A stretch of DNA of 64,000 bases from Flavimaricola marinus (GTDB lineage: Bacteria; Pseudomonadota; Alphaproteobacteria; Rhodobacterales; Rhodobacteraceae), in assembly GCF_900184895.1 (NCBI RefSeq), contig NZ_FXZK01000008.1, forward strand, positions 62,001-126,000, given 5' to 3'. Positions 26,101 through 33,225 of this stretch are shown piece after piece (position 1 is the stretch's first letter; each line of letters opens with the position of its first letter). Made by a program: the position numbers and the translations under genes. The notes beneath the pieces are model-generated. The model saw nothing but the letters and a program-made list of their open reading frames with translations, did not search any database and was not told where the DNA came from.

Positions 26101-27246
26101 CGCAAGCGGGGCGGCGGAGCGGCCACCGCAGAGGGCGGCGGCTTCGATCCGGCGGCGTTCCGCGAAATGGCGATGGGCGGCAAGACCGACACCGACGCAG
26201 AGGTCGCCCCCGACACCGGAACCACGGGCAAGGCCAAGGTGGTCTGGGCGCTGATCGGGCTGGGGCTGCTGATCTTTGCCTTCCAGCCCTATGCCTACGA
26301 GGCCGGCGGCCAGGTCGAATTCCTGCCCGAGGCACGCGGACAGGCGGTGGCGCGGACCGACGGCGAAATCATCGACGTGCTGGTGCGCGAAGGCGATATG
26401 GTCAGCCGTGGGCAGGTGCTGGCGCGGCTGTCGTCGTGGGATCAGGAACAGGCCGTGGCGATCACCCGGACCCAGCTTCAGGCCGCCGAGGCAGAGCTGA
26501 CCCGGCTGCTCGAAGGGGCCAGCCCCGAAGAGATCGAAGTCGCGCGGCGCCAGCTTGAAAGCGCAGAGGCGAGCGTGGAATTCAGCCAGGCCGAGGCCGA
26601 CCGGGCGCGGACATTGGCGGAATCCGGTGTCGGCAGCCAGACCGCCTATGAAAAGGCGCTCTCGACGCTGCAGGGCGATCTGGCCAGCCTCGAGGTCAGC
26701 CGCGCCAGCCTCGATCTGGTTCTGGCTCAGGCCAGCGAGACCGACATCGCGATCCAGCAGGCTGAAATCGACAGGCTGACGCTGGAGCTGCAATTCGCGA
26801 CGGCCGAACTCGAGCGGTCGCAGATCGTGGCCTCGATGGACGGGCGGGTGGTGACGGCCAACCTGCAACTGCTGACCGGCAGCTATATGCGGGCGGGCGA
26901 TCCGTTCCTCGAAATCGAGAATTCGGATGTGATCAGCGCGGTGATCTCGATCCCGGAATCCGATATCGGGCTGATCGCGCCGGGGGATGTGGTCCGGCTC
27001 AAGGCATGGGGACAGTCCGATACCGAGATCGACGGCGAGGTGCAGTCCATCGCGCCCTCTGCCGATACCGAAGGCTATGGCAGCGTCGTGCGGGTGACGG
27101 CGGTGTTCCCCAACCCGGACAACTTCCTGCGCTCGGGCATGACCGGCTATGCCAAGATCGACGGCGCCGAGATGCGGGCCTGGGAGGCGTATATGCGCTC
27201 GATCCGGCGGTTCTTCCAGATCGAAGTCTGGTCCTGGATTCCCTGA
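23140..27246 (+). CDS. PqqD-like / degenerate M50 / HlyD fusion membrane protein with Met-Gly-rich insert
   Basis: This 1368-residue protein is layered. A PqqD-like N-terminal domain (about 15-105, IIDPRNGRQFSFDGREHRLCE) leads into a long Ala/Pro/Glu-rich disordered region to about 555. About 140 residues of GGMGG repeats follow. A multi-span membrane block (about 713-980) matches M50/site-2-protease proteins, but the zinc motif HExxH is SRLAQ (778-782), so no metal site remains; only Asp881 of the second motif (MPADGLNW) is kept. A cytosolic-looking loop and another membrane segment precede an HlyD/biotinyl-lipoyl adaptor domain with coiled coil (about 1040-1368). Active relatives process or export peptides; this looks like a non-proteolytic export or tethering protein. 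The ATG at 23140 has GGAGA upstream. A strong terminator follows. Confidence 0.85.
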   Translation: MAKSETPSGKSTAAYDRPSLRGDLRVVYDNPGAGEGRIRIIDPRNGRQFSFDGREHRLCEAADGTADLAAIHAKLTSDGETLTQTDVAEFFRRLQILGLLATDAAEAGPQGRGAAGRAGRRPGAPGGPRAAGLAGAGSVTERLGAARARTDNAAGDRPGAEGNTPGIMPRGASSRVTRLTGQAASAAKGATAGAVVGAIAARTAGANAATRSPAAPATPEEPAASHRDQALERIRGRKRGAGASPEQAPETGSETTPGANAEPDGTQTGSPATVTPAADRPESAAGKSAAPAGTDTPAAAEPVAPTLASETPAEPAATAPETEKTPEAAAPAPPPVISPAAKTAEPEARTPAADAPEATTPDAAADTPTEDPDDDMPRAIVPEPSEEDGAEDRSTVARFRDRRPNRGKSRTGMAAAKTAASIVASIRPGGGRAADIPRSETSETGAGTSEGSDTQPPADPPSATPRGLTAIQAANSDRSAAPAAGNASSNASAERSTPKAEPVRTPVAEVLPPAGTSATGTNTSDPAIAGRPKTDAADLPAANFFDDDEFDDLPGGIGGGMGGGMGGGAPGGMGGGMPGGMGGMGGRMGGMGGGGMPGGMGGRMGGMGGGGMPGGMPGGMGGMGGRMGGMGGGGMPGGMGPGGMGGGGMAAMAGMGGMAGAMGGGGMGGMGGGGRMGGMPGGMGGRMGGMGGMAAEPQGKKGPAQLVLFDPQGLFKLLYILGYPLKFILWAIVPLVIIGGMTMMKNLEAIGEDFGRILTDLGSITQFIIGLFVVNLVSRLAQGVAIVAHGGRVPGFGIKLVLNIIPRFFIDNTGVREMDRQGQLWAYGSGLLSRLAIFGLGILVWAITRDDGGWLPLASLVAAQFGLLVFLITAFPLMPADGLNWIAVVCNEPKILGKAVTGFKHVFLGADLPPILEKKDALPMAFLGLGILLTLMALLGVLGITAAIMLEAELGGLGVVLFLGMAAAVSLYLLTMVTSMRGRSGGGRKRGGGAATAEGGGFDPAAFREMAMGGKTDTDAEVAPDTGTTGKAKVVWALIGLGLLIFAFQPYAYEAGGQVEFLPEARGQAVARTDGEIIDVLVREGDMVSRGQVLARLSSWDQEQAVAITRTQLQAAEAELTRLLEGASPEEIEVARRQLESAEASVEFSQAEADRARTLAESGVGSQTAYEKALSTLQGDLASLEVSRASLDLVLAQASETDIAIQQAEIDRLTLELQFATAELERSQIVASMDGRVVTANLQLLTGSYMRAGDPFLEIENSDVISAVISIPESDIGLIAPGDVVRLKAWGQSDTEIDGEVQSIAPSADTEGYGSVVRVTAVFPNPDNFLRSGMTGYAKIDGAEMRAWEAYMRSIRRFFQIEVWSWIP
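24811..25224 (+). repeat. GGN-rich coding repeat (Met/Gly tract)
   Basis: In-frame GGC ATG GGC GGC-type units repeat throughout, encoding GGMGG, GGMPGG and GRMGG blocks. Codon choice varies between GGC and GGT, so it is not a pure DNA microsatellite; the protein composition appears to be what is maintained. Confidence 0.9.
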
Positions 27247-27270
27247 GGCGGGATAGGATGACAGACATCG

Positions 27271-27298
27271 AACGGGGGCCTCAAGAGGCCCCCGTTTT
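27271..27298 (+). terminator. Intrinsic terminator of the M50-HlyD gene
   Basis: AACGGGGGCCTC and GAGGCCCCCGTT form a 12-bp stem with the central AA, followed by a short T-run. It lies 24 bases after the stop codon. Confidence 0.9.
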
Positions 27299-27415
27299 GC
27301 GTTTGGACAGGGAAAGGCGCGCCCGACAGACTGCGATGGGCGGCTCTATCGGCGAAGGGCGGCCCTATCGGCATCGCCCACTGGGGGGCGTGATCCGGGA
27401 TCGGGGATGAGACGC

Positions 27416-27450
27416 AAAAGGCCCCCTCCGCTTGCGCGAAGAGGGCCTTT
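27416..27450 (-). terminator. Intrinsic terminator of the leftward carrier-protein/methyltransferase genes
   Basis: AAAGGCCC...GGGCCTTT forms an imperfect stem, with CTC/GAG inside. Read leftward it ends in a T-run, 28 bases after the stop of the carrier-protein gene. Confidence 0.75.
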
Positions 27451-27477
27451 GAAACGGTCTCGCAGAACGTGGGGCGA

Positions 27478-27771
27478 TCAGGCCGCGGCCATCTCGGTGC
27501 TGAGGAATTCGGTGATCTCGTTGACCGAGACATCGTCCACATAGTTGCCGTCCTGAATGAACAGCTTCTCGAAGGGCAGGTCCTTGCGGCCAAGCGCCTG
27601 TTCGAGGGCGACCGAGAATTGCACGATGTCGATGCTCTCGAAGGCGAGATCCTCGATCAGGGTGGTCTCGGCCCCGATCGGCTCTTCGAGGTCGAGGTCC
27701 CAATCGGCGACGGTGTCGTTGAGAACGGAGATGACGGTGGCCTGCAGGGCGTCTTTGCTTGTGTCGGTCAT
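27478..27771 (-). CDS. Acyl carrier protein (divergent, ESI attachment motif)
   Basis: A 97-residue acidic carrier protein, a little longer than usual. The attachment Ser is in LAFESIDIVQFSVALEQ near residue 46; the normal DSL is ESI, as seen in some secondary-metabolism carriers. The C-terminal helix region (VSVNEITEFLSTEMAAA) is complete. It is the last gene of a leftward pair with the methyltransferase and ends at its own terminator. It is not closely similar to the carrier at 20468, so the two probably serve different enzymes. Confidence 0.85.
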   Translation of the reverse strand: MTDTSKDALQATVISVLNDTVADWDLDLEEPIGAETTLIEDLAFESIDIVQFSVALEQALGRKDLPFEKLFIQDGNYVDDVSVNEITEFLSTEMAAA

Positions 27772-27815
27772 GGGTTTGGTCCTTGTTCTTGTCTCATATG
27801 CTCAAAGGGTCGGGC

Positions 27816-28691
27816 TCAGACGCGCACGCCGCGCATTTCAAGCCAATTGCGGGGCACTTCTTCGATGCCCAGATTCTCGAACGCGATCGGGGCGGCGCGC
27901 ATCAGGCATTCCGACGCGACCTCCACAGGATAGCCGCTCATCAAGACCTCGGCGAGGCCGCCATATGCGCCGACCAAGGCAAGGCCTTCGGCCGAAATCG
28001 GCACCGGACGGTCGGCCATATAGGCGACCTCGATGCCGGCGGCTTTCATCGCCTCGCCCCAGCCTTCGCCGGACAGCCAGTCCTTGCGGAAGGCGCGGTC
28101 GCCCTTGCCGCGGACACGGGGGTGGGGCTTCTCGCCGCGCGCTTTGCGCTCTTCGTTGATCTCGGTCAATACCATCACGGCCTGGCGCATCCACTCGGTG
28201 AACAGGGGCTCTGTGCCGGGGACATAGGTGCCAACATAAAACACCGAGTTAAAGACGAGCTGGCCACCGGGGCGGAGCACCCGGGCGACGTTGCGCAGGA
28301 ACAGATCGCGGTCGGGCATCAGGTGGATGGCATTGCCGATCACCACCAGATCGATCGAGCCGTCCTCGAAGGGCAGATCCATCGCAGAGCCCGCGCTGAA
28401 GAACGCAGCACCACGGCCGGCCTTGGCCTCGGCCTCGAGAGCCTCGAGGCTGTCGACGGTGGGGCCGGGAAAGGTCCGGGTGGCGATGCCGATCTGCACC
28501 GGATCGAGGTCGATTCCGGCAATGGTCAGCGTCGGCTTGCGGTCGATCAGCAGGCCCGACAAGAGGCCCGTGCCGCAGGCCAGATCGGCGACCCGCTCCA
28601 CGCCTTCCAGATCGATGGACCCGATCAGGGAGGTGTTGGCCTCAATATAGCCGGGGTCTTGGGAATAAGGCTCGTAGGTGGTATCCGTCAT
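27816..28691 (-). CDS. Class I SAM-dependent methyltransferase
   Basis: A 291-residue methyltransferase with Rossmann motif I VADLACGTGLLSG near 33-45, acidic motif II AGIDLD near 57-62, motif III DLVVIGNAIHLM near 114-125 and LRPGGQLVFNSVF near 140-152. The C-terminal half (about 165-291) carries the acceptor-binding part, with no recognisable specificity. It is cytosolic. A well-placed AGGACGA precedes the start. The carrier-protein gene begins 44 bases after its stop, so methylation of a carrier-bound intermediate is a reasonable guess. Confidence 0.85.
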   Translation of the reverse strand: MTDTTYEPYSQDPGYIEANTSLIGSIDLEGVERVADLACGTGLLSGLLIDRKPTLTIAGIDLDPVQIGIATRTFPGPTVDSLEALEAEAKAGRGAAFFSAGSAMDLPFEDGSIDLVVIGNAIHLMPDRDLFLRNVARVLRPGGQLVFNSVFYVGTYVPGTEPLFTEWMRQAVMVLTEINEERKARGEKPHPRVRGKGDRAFRKDWLSGEGWGEAMKAAGIEVAYMADRPVPISAEGLALVGAYGGLAEVLMSGYPVEVASECLMRAAPIAFENLGIEEVPRNWLEMRGVRV

Positions 28692-28902
28692 CGACTGTCG
28701 TCCTGTCTTTTCAACGATTTTTACGTATAATAATCAGTTTAGTGGCATTGATATGGCAAACCGGTGAGGGCCGGGTTGACACAGGGTCAATATTGCCCCG
28801 GTGATAGCCCACATGCTGCATTGCGGCAACATATCTATGCGCCGGGCACCGCACTGCGGCCCGCCATGACCGGATTCCGGGCACATCGGTCGCACCACGG
28901 CG
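28692..28902. promoter_or_regulatory. Intergenic region with TTGAC-N5-GTCAA inverted repeat
   Basis: Upstream of the leftward methyltransferase. A 15-base inverted repeat TTGACACAGGGTCAA lies at 28776-28790, and an AT-rich stretch (GATTATTATACG read leftward) at about 28720-28735 could hold the promoter. No regulator gene is present nearby to pair with it. Confidence 0.4.
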
Positions 28903-30471
28903 TCAACGGCCGGGTTCCGGGTCGCAGTGACCCAGCCAGACCTCGAGACCGCCGTCGGGATTGTCTTTGTATTCCCAGCCGTTCTCGGTCTTCATCGCCA
29001 CCGTGGGGCCAAAGACGTTGGCGGTGCCGACAAACAGGCCGATCGGGGTCGAGACAAGGTTGCGGATGCCCCAGTTGTAGGGGTTCTTGAAGCCCTGCTT
29101 GCAGACCGGCACCCAGTTCTCGCCATCGGCGGTGCGCCACAGATCTGCGCCGCCGTCGGCTTCGACGACCTGCTCGAGGCCGACGCGGCTCATCAGGGCC
29201 TGCACCTTGTCGGGCATCCGGCTGAGCTTGGCCCACCGCAGGGTGATCGCCCAGTCGTAGGTGCCGACATAGAGCCAGCCGTCATGCTCGGTCATGGTCC
29301 ACATATAGCCGTTGAAGAAATGGCCAAAGCCGGAGGTCAGGCCGGACAGGGGTTCGCGGCCGTCCGGGGCGTCGTCGTCGCGGTCGCCGACGATCACGTC
29401 GACGCTGTCGTCGGCATTGACGCGCAGCACTTCGGCGGCGGCGGGGCCGACGTTGTTGACCCGGTCATTGCCGCCACCCTGAATGCCGGTGCCGACATAG
29501 AGCGCGCCCTTGAATTCGGTCATGCTGGCGACGGCCTGGTTCAGCGGGCCGCGGCCCGCGCCCTTGTCGCAGATCTTGCGCCAGCGGTAATAGGTGGCCT
29601 CTTCGTCGTTGGCGGGCCGGCTGCCGGGCTTGTGCAGCAGCTCGCCGTCGGTGGCCCAGATCTGCAGGCCTTCCTTGTTCAGGGTGCCGGCGTAGAGCTG
29701 GTTGTTGGCGGTGGCGAGGGTGAAGATCCCCAGATTGCCCTTGTCGCCAAAGGCGGGCTCGTTGACGATCACCCAGCCGCCGTCCTCGGGGGCGGGGCTG
29801 GCATAGATCTGGGGGCGGGCAAAGTTCTGCTGGCCGCCGTCGCCCTTGCCTTTTGTGTCGCGCTGACCGGTGGGGGCAAAGTGCATCTTGCCGTTGAACG
29901 AGGTCAGGCTGCGGGTGGTGGAAAACGACCCGTCGGTGATCCCGTGCGGGGTGACGGGGATGAATTCCTTGCCGTCCGTGGTGCGCAGGATCAACCCGCC
30001 ACCGGGGGCGCGACCGGGCGCCCATGTGGACACATAAAGGGCGGGCTTTTCGGTGGCGCTGCCGTGGAACACCTCCATCGAGCGATAGCCGATGTCGCGC
30101 GACACCTGTGTGCCGTCGATGCCGGTCACATAAGGCGCCTTGAAGACATTCTCCCAAGAGCCGTCGGCCGGGTCATAGCACCAGATCTGGCTGCGTCTGT
30201 CGACATTGGCATAAAGCTGGTCGCGGGTGTCGGGGCAATCCACGGGCCAGACCTCGAGGGCCGGGTCGGTATAGGCGGTCTGGTGCTTGAGCATGCACAG
30301 GTTCGAGCGGGTGGAGCCGACGTAGATCTTGCCCTCGAACCAAGCCATCGAATGGGCAAAGCTGTTGTGGCCGTCGCCCAAACCGCCCTTGGCGACCTGA
30401 ACGAAGTCCGAGCGGCGCAACCCCCGGTTCGGGGCGGGGCTGGGCATTATGGGGTGGTCCTGCTTCGTCAT
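28903..30471 (-). CDS. Propeller-like protein, paralogue of the 9495-11231 product
   Basis: A 522-residue protein without the Lys/Ala tail of its paralogue; only 15-20 residues precede the conserved part. Shared blocks in order are HSMAWFEGKIYVGS, GGGLILRTTDG, LYVGTGIQGGG, VGPAAAEVLRVNAD, LYVGTYDW, LWRTADGENW and GLFVGTAN. Repeated strand-turn units with GT endings suggest a six- or seven-blade propeller. There is no signal peptide, membrane span or catalytic motif that I recognise. It overlaps the upstream SDR gene by four bases, the end of a five-gene leftward operon. A copy in each arm of the locus suggests a structural or binding role tied to the pathway. Confidence 0.8.
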   Translation of the reverse strand: MTKQDHPIMPSPAPNRGLRRSDFVQVAKGGLGDGHNSFAHSMAWFEGKIYVGSTRSNLCMLKHQTAYTDPALEVWPVDCPDTRDQLYANVDRRSQIWCYDPADGSWENVFKAPYVTGIDGTQVSRDIGYRSMEVFHGSATEKPALYVSTWAPGRAPGGGLILRTTDGKEFIPVTPHGITDGSFSTTRSLTSFNGKMHFAPTGQRDTKGKGDGGQQNFARPQIYASPAPEDGGWVIVNEPAFGDKGNLGIFTLATANNQLYAGTLNKEGLQIWATDGELLHKPGSRPANDEEATYYRWRKICDKGAGRGPLNQAVASMTEFKGALYVGTGIQGGGNDRVNNVGPAAAEVLRVNADDSVDVIVGDRDDDAPDGREPLSGLTSGFGHFFNGYMWTMTEHDGWLYVGTYDWAITLRWAKLSRMPDKVQALMSRVGLEQVVEADGGADLWRTADGENWVPVCKQGFKNPYNWGIRNLVSTPIGLFVGTANVFGPTVAMKTENGWEYKDNPDGGLEVWLGHCDPEPGR

Positions 30472-31202
30472 CCCTTGCGCCGCCGGGTGGGGGCGGGGAC
30501 GACGATGCTGTTGAGCAGATAGGTGTCGCGGGGCAGGGACAGCAGATAGACGATCACCTCGGCGACCCGGTCGGGGGTCAGCATGTGGCGGGGCTTGAGC
30601 GCCGATCCACCGGCCTGACCCCAGAGGCCGGTATCGACGGCGTCGGGCAGCAGGGTCTGGACCCGGATGCCCTCGCGGGCGACCTCTTCGGACAGGCTCT
30701 CCGACAATCCGATGATGCCGGCCTTCGAGGCGGAATAGGGTCCGTCAAAGGCGCGGCCCTGACGGCCGGAGGTGGAGGACAGGTTGATGATGTCGCCGCG
30801 CTTGGCGGCCTGCATCGCGGGCAGGACGGCGCGGTTGGCCAGGAAGGTGCCGGTCAGGTTCACGTCGATGATCTGGCGCCACTCGGCATAGCTGGTCTGG
30901 GCCAGCGTGCGCATCCCGTCACCGGCGCGCAGAATGGCGGCGGTGGTGACGAGGGCGTCGATCTGGCCGAAACGGTCGAGCGTGGCGGCGGCCATCGCGT
31001 CCATCTCGGCCTCGGAGGCGACGTCGCAGGTAATGGAGAGGGTCTCGGTGTCCAGATCGGCCTCGAGCGCGGCCAGCGCCTCGGCGGTGCGATCCAGCAG
31101 CACCAGACGGGCGCCCTTGTCCGACAGGGCGCGGGCCAGGGCGGATCCAATGCCGCCGGCCGCTCCCGTGATGATGACAACGCGCCCGTTCAGATCTTCC
31201 AT
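30468..31202 (-). CDS. Short-chain dehydrogenase/reductase
   Basis: A 244-residue classical SDR. The cofactor loop is TGAAGGIGSAL at residues 12-22, then Asp near 60 in CDVASEAEM, the NNAG-like segment (TTAAILRAG, where the first residues differ from NNAG), Ser in LSSTSGRQG near 141 and Tyr-Lys in PYSASKAG near 153-160. It should interconvert a ketone and alcohol with NAD(P)H. It is followed by a second SDR type upstream in the same operon, with a gap of four bases, and overlaps the propeller gene downstream. The C-terminus is basic (PTRRRKG). Confidence 0.88.
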   Translation of the reverse strand: MEDLNGRVVIITGAAGGIGSALARALSDKGARLVLLDRTAEALAALEADLDTETLSITCDVASEAEMDAMAAATLDRFGQIDALVTTAAILRAGDGMRTLAQTSYAEWRQIIDVNLTGTFLANRAVLPAMQAAKRGDIINLSSTSGRQGRAFDGPYSASKAGIIGLSESLSEEVAREGIRVQTLLPDAVDTGLWGQAGGSALKPRHMLTPDRVAEVIVYLLSLPRDTYLLNSIVVPAPTRRRKG

Positions 31203-31206
31203 TGCT

Positions 31207-31989
31207 CTAGGTCTCCTGTTTGGGGGGCTTGCCGCGCCGCTTGCGGCTTCTGGAGGGGACGGGCAGGAAATGCGGGTCGATGACGACCCCGTCCTGGCCG
31301 AGATCGATCAAGCCCAAAAGGGCGTCGGCGAAGCTGGTATCGCTTATACGGCCGCCGAAAGGTCCGTCAAGAAGGGTGTCCTTGATCAACGGGCTCTCGA
31401 CCGGGCCGGGGAAAATCGTGCGCACGCGGACGCCGTCGGGGGCGACCTCCTGGGCCAGGGTGCGGCCGAAATCGGCCAGCGCGAACTTGGTGGCGGCATA
31501 GCCGGGGGCCAGCGCCGTGCCGCGCAATCCGCGCGGGGTGGTGGAGGAACAGATATTGACGATATCGCCGTTCTCCTGCGCCTGCATGAGCGGGAGCACC
31601 GCCATATTGGCCAGAAACACCCCGTGCAGGTTCACATCGACCATGGCCTGCCAGTTTTCGACAGGCAGCTCGGCGGTGGGCCAGGGCAGGGCGCGGCCGC
31701 CAAGGCCGCGGCCCACGGCGGCAGAGGCGATCAGGATATCGACGCGGCCGAGATCCTCGGCGATTCCGCGCAGGGTGGCCATGTCGGCTTCGGAGGCGAC
31801 ATCCAGTTGCAGGGTCTGGTGGGCGGCCGAGCCTGCGGCCTCCAGCTGGGCGCGGGTGTCGGCCAGACGCTCGGCGCTGCGGCCGATGGCGAGCACCAGA
31901 TCGCCGCGGCTGGCCATGGCGACGGCCAGCGACTGGCCGATGCCGCTCGAGGCACCGGTGACGATGCAGACCTTGCCGGAAGGGGGCAT
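31207..31989 (-). CDS. Short-chain dehydrogenase/reductase
   Basis: A 260-residue classical SDR with TGASSGIGQSL at 11-21, LDVASEADM near 62-70, Ser in NICSSTTPRG near 147 and the catalytic pair in PGYAATKFA near 163-170. The C-terminus is strongly basic (PSRSRKRRGKPPKQET), like the neighbouring SDR, which suggests that both dock on the same partner or membrane surface. The two SDRs are related but not recent duplicates. It is in the same leftward operon as the alpha/beta hydrolase, 13 bases downstream of it. Confidence 0.88.
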   Translation of the reverse strand: MPPSGKVCIVTGASSGIGQSLAVAMASRGDLVLAIGRSAERLADTRAQLEAAGSAAHQTLQLDVASEADMATLRGIAEDLGRVDILIASAAVGRGLGGRALPWPTAELPVENWQAMVDVNLHGVFLANMAVLPLMQAQENGDIVNICSSTTPRGLRGTALAPGYAATKFALADFGRTLAQEVAPDGVRVRTIFPGPVESPLIKDTLLDGPFGGRISDTSFADALLGLIDLGQDGVVIDPHFLPVPSRSRKRRGKPPKQET

Positions 31990-32002
31990 TGCTCGCTCCC
32001 GG

Positions 32003-33184
32003 CTAGCGGGCCCGACGGACCATTTGCGCCGCGCGGGCTGCCAGCCCCGGCATCAGCCGCCGGGCATGGGTCAGACGGTTGACGGTTTTCGGGAAATACG
32101 TGACCGAGCTTTGGGTCTTGGGACGTGGTTTGCGCACCATGGTGGCGCGGCCCTGTCCGGCGGACATGCTCTTGAGAAACGTGTTCAGGGTCCGGGCAAA
32201 GGGGCGCGGCTTGACGATCGGAAAGAAGTGGCCGGCACCGGGCACGAGGATGCGGCGGGCATTGGGCAACAGCTCGGCCAGACGGTCCGCGGTCGGCACG
32301 CAATGGCTGAGCGCGCCATAGATCAGCAGAACCGGCATCGTCAGCTTGTACATGTCCGACAGATGGATGGCGCTCTCGTCATGCATCTCGTCGGGGGCCT
32401 TGGTGGTCTCCATCAGGGTTTCCCACTGTTCGGCACCGCGGGCGCCCATCTGGCGCGATTGCAGGTCGATCCGGCGGGCACCGCCCATCTTGGCGCCCAT
32501 GGGGCCACCCATCTTGGCACCGAGCTGGCCGCCCATCTGGCCGCGTCCACGGCGGCGGGCGCGGGCGCGGTCGGCGTTTCCGGCGCCTGCCTCGGCGATC
32601 CGGCCCTTGATGCCACCGGGCGGCGTGTCCACGACGCTGCGTCCACCGCGGCCACCGGCGCTGCGGGGGCCGAGCTCGGCGAGCAGCTTGAAGTCGATCA
32701 GCGAATCCTCGGGCGGGAACGAGGTCACGCCGCGGGCCATCAGATCGGCCTTCCAATCCTGCCAATGCGGCCATTCGCCCAGCTTCATCGGCGGCTGCAG
32801 GGCGCGCAGCTGGGTATCGGCAAGGGTCAGGCTCTCGACACGCTCCGGATAGGTCAGGGCGAACAGCAGGGCGACGCGGGCGCCGTGGCTGTGGCCGACC
32901 ACATGGGTGCGGTGAATGTGCAGCTTGTCCAGCAGGGTGCGGAAATCCTCGACCATATCGGTCAGGCTATAGCCCGAAGGGGGCATCGAGCTTGCCCCGT
33001 GGCCGCGCAGATCGTGCAAGAGGATGGTCTTGTCACGGCCAAGGTGACGCATGGCCCCCAGATACCAGAACGCCAGATTGGCGCCCAATCCGTGGATCAG
33101 CGACACCGGCGGCGTGGCCGGGGACAGGTCAGGGCCGATCAGCTGGTAATTCAGCCTCAGATCAGCGTGCGTCAAGGTGGGCAT
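32003..33184 (-). CDS. Alpha/beta hydrolase with Arg/Gly/Met-rich low-complexity insert
   Basis: A 393-residue alpha/beta hydrolase with oxyanion loop SLIHGLGANL near 28-37, nucleophile Ser99 in VVGHSHGAR, acid candidate in the cap-to-core region and His in PGAGHFFPI near 320. Normal members are about 270-300 residues. The excess is an insert at about 174-240, placed where the cap domain usually sits: Gly/Arg-rich, then QMGGQLGAKMGGPMGAKMGG. A basic C-terminal tail of about 60 residues follows. The catalytic core looks intact. The MGG motif echoes the low-complexity tracts of three other proteins here. The substrate is probably an acyl ester or thioester of the pathway. Confidence 0.82.
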   Translation of the reverse strand: MPTLTHADLRLNYQLIGPDLSPATPPVSLIHGLGANLAFWYLGAMRHLGRDKTILLHDLRGHGASSMPPSGYSLTDMVEDFRTLLDKLHIHRTHVVGHSHGARVALLFALTYPERVESLTLADTQLRALQPPMKLGEWPHWQDWKADLMARGVTSFPPEDSLIDFKLLAELGPRSAGGRGGRSVVDTPPGGIKGRIAEAGAGNADRARARRRGRGQMGGQLGAKMGGPMGAKMGGARRIDLQSRQMGARGAEQWETLMETTKAPDEMHDESAIHLSDMYKLTMPVLLIYGALSHCVPTADRLAELLPNARRILVPGAGHFFPIVKPRPFARTLNTFLKSMSAGQGRATMVRKPRPKTQSSVTYFPKTVNRLTHARRLMPGLAARAAQMVRRAR

Positions 33185-33225
33185 AACTATACTCCCGCAG
33201 CCGGTTCCAGCACCAGCCGCTCGGT

